From contig NZ_JAHUWN010000019.1 of NCBI RefSeq assembly GCF_019219025.1, positions 65,078 to 129,077 on the forward strand: 64,000 bases of DNA, written 5' to 3'. How positions within the stretch are numbered: the stretch's first letter is position 1; each line of letters starts with the position of its first letter. A model generated the notes under the pieces. That model worked only from the letters and a program-made list of their open reading frames with translations, was not told where the DNA came from and searched no databases. This stretch comes from Bacillus sp. sid0103. GTDB taxonomy: Bacteria; Bacillota; Bacilli; Bacillales_B; DSM-18226. Below, piece after piece: positions 62,973-64,000 of this stretch. Both the position numbers and the translations under genes were made by a program.

Positions 62973-63512
62973 GTGAGTAACAAAATTGAAGTTATCATGC
63001 ATCCAGTAAGAATGAAAATTTGCCAAGCATTAATGAGAAATAAAGAAAATGGGCTAACACCATTAGAAATGGTTAAAATCATTAAAGATGTGCCTCAATC
63101 AAGTCTATATAGGCATATACAAACCATGGTGGATTCTGGTGTGATCCACGTTATTAATGAAAAAAAGGTGAAATCTGTTTCCGAAAAATATTATGCTTTA
63201 AATGAAGAAGAGGCAAGAATTGACGTAGAGGAATGGAAAAAAGCTTCTAACGATGAAAAATTGACCTATTTTTCCTATTATCAATTATTGCTTATGACTC
63301 AATATCAAGATTATCTTAAGAAATTAGATGAACAAAACTGCGAAGAGGACCTTGCTGCTTTTTCCGTAGTAGAATTAAAGATTGATGAGGAACACTTTAT
63401 ACAATTTCAAAACGAATTAAACGATTTATTGACTAAATACTACAATACTACGAGCAAGAAAATAGATTCTCCGGTTCGAACAATTGCTTTTACCATTATT
63501 CCAGATGCTTAA
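62973..63512 (+). CDS. Winged-helix (ArsR/HTH_20-like) regulator
   Basis: A 179-residue DNA-binding protein. The N-terminal winged helix contains MHPVRMKICQALMRN and SSLYRHIQTMVDSGVIHV, as in ArsR-like/HTH_20 regulators. The rest is a helical domain without recognised ligand motifs. GTG start five bases after TGAGGTG. Divergent from the ABC operon with two palindromes between, so it probably controls that operon and itself. Confidence 0.8.
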   Translation: MSNKIEVIMHPVRMKICQALMRNKENGLTPLEMVKIIKDVPQSSLYRHIQTMVDSGVIHVINEKKVKSVSEKYYALNEEEARIDVEEWKKASNDEKLTYFSYYQLLLMTQYQDYLKKLDEQNCEEDLAAFSVVELKIDEEHFIQFQNELNDLLTKYYNTTSKKIDSPVRTIAFTIIPDA

Positions 63513-63607
63513 CTGAAGTTATTATTGACCATTTCTAATGCTTATATCAATACGGTAGCCTGGGGAGATTTAGTAAAAGGAATATCTGAATATTAGGAGG
63601 GTCATAA

Positions 63608-63907
63608 ATGAGTGGGGATGGTGTTGTTTGGTTAATTATCTTGGTCTTGCTTTTGTTTTTCAACGGAATGGCTATATATCTAAATAATACTAAAAAGCTT
63701 CATTCTATTGGTTCAGGTCTTATTATTTCAGTCCTTGGTCCAATCCTTGCTTTTTAAATTGGTGCTATTTTTGTGAAGGTTGACCACCGTATGGGCAGTA
63801 CCGGCGAATGAGCTGCATTTATAGGTTTAATAATTGTGGGTAACGGTATTGTTTACTTTCTAATAGGTCTTGTCTCTAGATGTTATTCAAAGCCTATTAG
63901 GTCATGA
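63608..63907 (+). pseudogene. Small membrane protein gene with two in-frame stops
   Basis: ATG follows AGGAGGG at good spacing and opens with a membrane helix (VVWLIILVLLLFFNGMAIYL) and a second one (GLIISVLGPILAF), then TAA (63755). The same frame continues IGAIFVKVDHRMGSTGE, TGA (63809), AAFIGLIIVGNGIVYFLIGL, a third helix. The continued membrane-protein character implies a once longer gene of about 90 residues. A truncated 49-residue product is possible. Its last codons lie in DNA that, in another frame, encodes the recombinase tail, so its true 3' end may be lost. Confidence 0.6.
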
Positions 63908-63983
63908 AAAAAGTGAAACCACCCGGATATATGCCCAGTTAAGCGGAAGCATCAGGCAGGAATTATATAGGAAGTTTTTTTAG
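63876..63983 (+). pseudogene. Tyrosine recombinase (integrase) C-terminal remnant
   Basis: The frame reads LDVIQSLLGHEKSETTRIYAQ then LSGSIRQELYRKFF and stop (first part LDVIQSLLGH, second TTRIYAQ). This is the end of XerC/D-type integrases: the LLGHxxxxTT.IY block with the catalytic His and the nucleophile Tyr. The rest of the gene is missing; the frame has a stop at 63864 just upstream. Confidence 0.75.
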
Positions 63984-64000
63984 AAATAAATAAGCAACGC

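Noticed and set aside
62849..63082. Long N-terminal extension of the PLDc_N protein
   Set aside because: It crosses both palindromes and the start of the divergent regulator; a good ribosome site supports 62848.

Overview
The window reads as chromosome of a low-GC, endospore-forming Bacillaceae member (Bacillus/Neobacillus-like). The evidence is a complete GerA-type germinant receptor operon (31.5-35.7 kb), a YjcZ-family sporulation micropeptide, a Bacillus-type phaQ-phaP phasin pair, a manR-manP-manA mannose operon, strong AGGAGG ribosome binding sites and AT-rich intergenic DNA. Nearly all genes in the first 35 kb are on the + strand.

1-23.3 kb is a catabolic island for eukaryotic high-mannose N-glycans. 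It holds a secreted GH85 endo-beta-N-acetylglucosaminidase (5' end outside the window), a GH38 alpha-mannosidase, a GH125 exo-alpha-1,6-mannosidase, a DUF624/YesL membrane protein, a GH20 hexosaminidase of the GH20C type, a second and structurally different GH38, an LplB/YtcP/LipO-type oligosaccharide importer, a YesM/YesN two-component system, a GH1 enzyme and two ROK sugar kinases. Together they can cut glycans from glycoproteins, import them, strip mannose and GlcNAc, and phosphorylate the sugars. Candidate CcpA sites lie before the importer operon and at an apparently orphan promoter at 23.4 kb. The manR-manP-manA genes at 41.7-46.9 kb add a second mannose route.

23.7-31.1 kb holds a heterodimeric ABC exporter with one degenerate ATPase site, a DrrAB-like ABC-2 exporter preceded by a coupled small ORF, and phaQ-phaP with a perfect palindrome over the -10 box. 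31.5-35.7 kb is gerABCD-like. 36.1-39.5 kb (minus strand) holds a small dsRBD-like protein, an MFS exporter, a DJ-1/PfpI protein and a LysR regulator. 47.6-53.7 kb is a compact catabolic cluster: an RraA-like protein, an ACS-family MFS carrier, an aminotransferase, a GntR/FCD regulator and a RocB-like M20 peptidase. The same 18-bp operator lies, in opposite orientations, before the first and last of these genes.

54-64 kb is accessory. It holds a c-di-GMP-I riboswitch driving a 35-residue C/H-rich micropeptide, a short S11 carboxypeptidase-like protein, a PspA operon with a poly-G-disrupted membrane protein and a predicted dead M50B protease, a GNAT gene broken by one base, a DinB protein, an ABC-2 exporter operon with a divergent regulator, and at the edge a nonsense-mutated membrane gene fused to a tyrosine-recombinase tail.

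The intergenic DNA between 35 and 57 kb is unusually structured. It contains three copies of a ~300-bp non-coding element whose two CAAACGTTTG-type palindromes are exactly 183 bp apart in each copy, with a covarying internal hairpin. It also contains five arrays of short repeats with a period of 20-21 bp but different cores, a 51-bp minisatellite abutting one copy of the large element, a 186-bp GC-rich element with terminal inverted repeats, several GGGACGGTTC-type hairpins and a 5S-rRNA-tail remnant. These are the least explained signals in the window.
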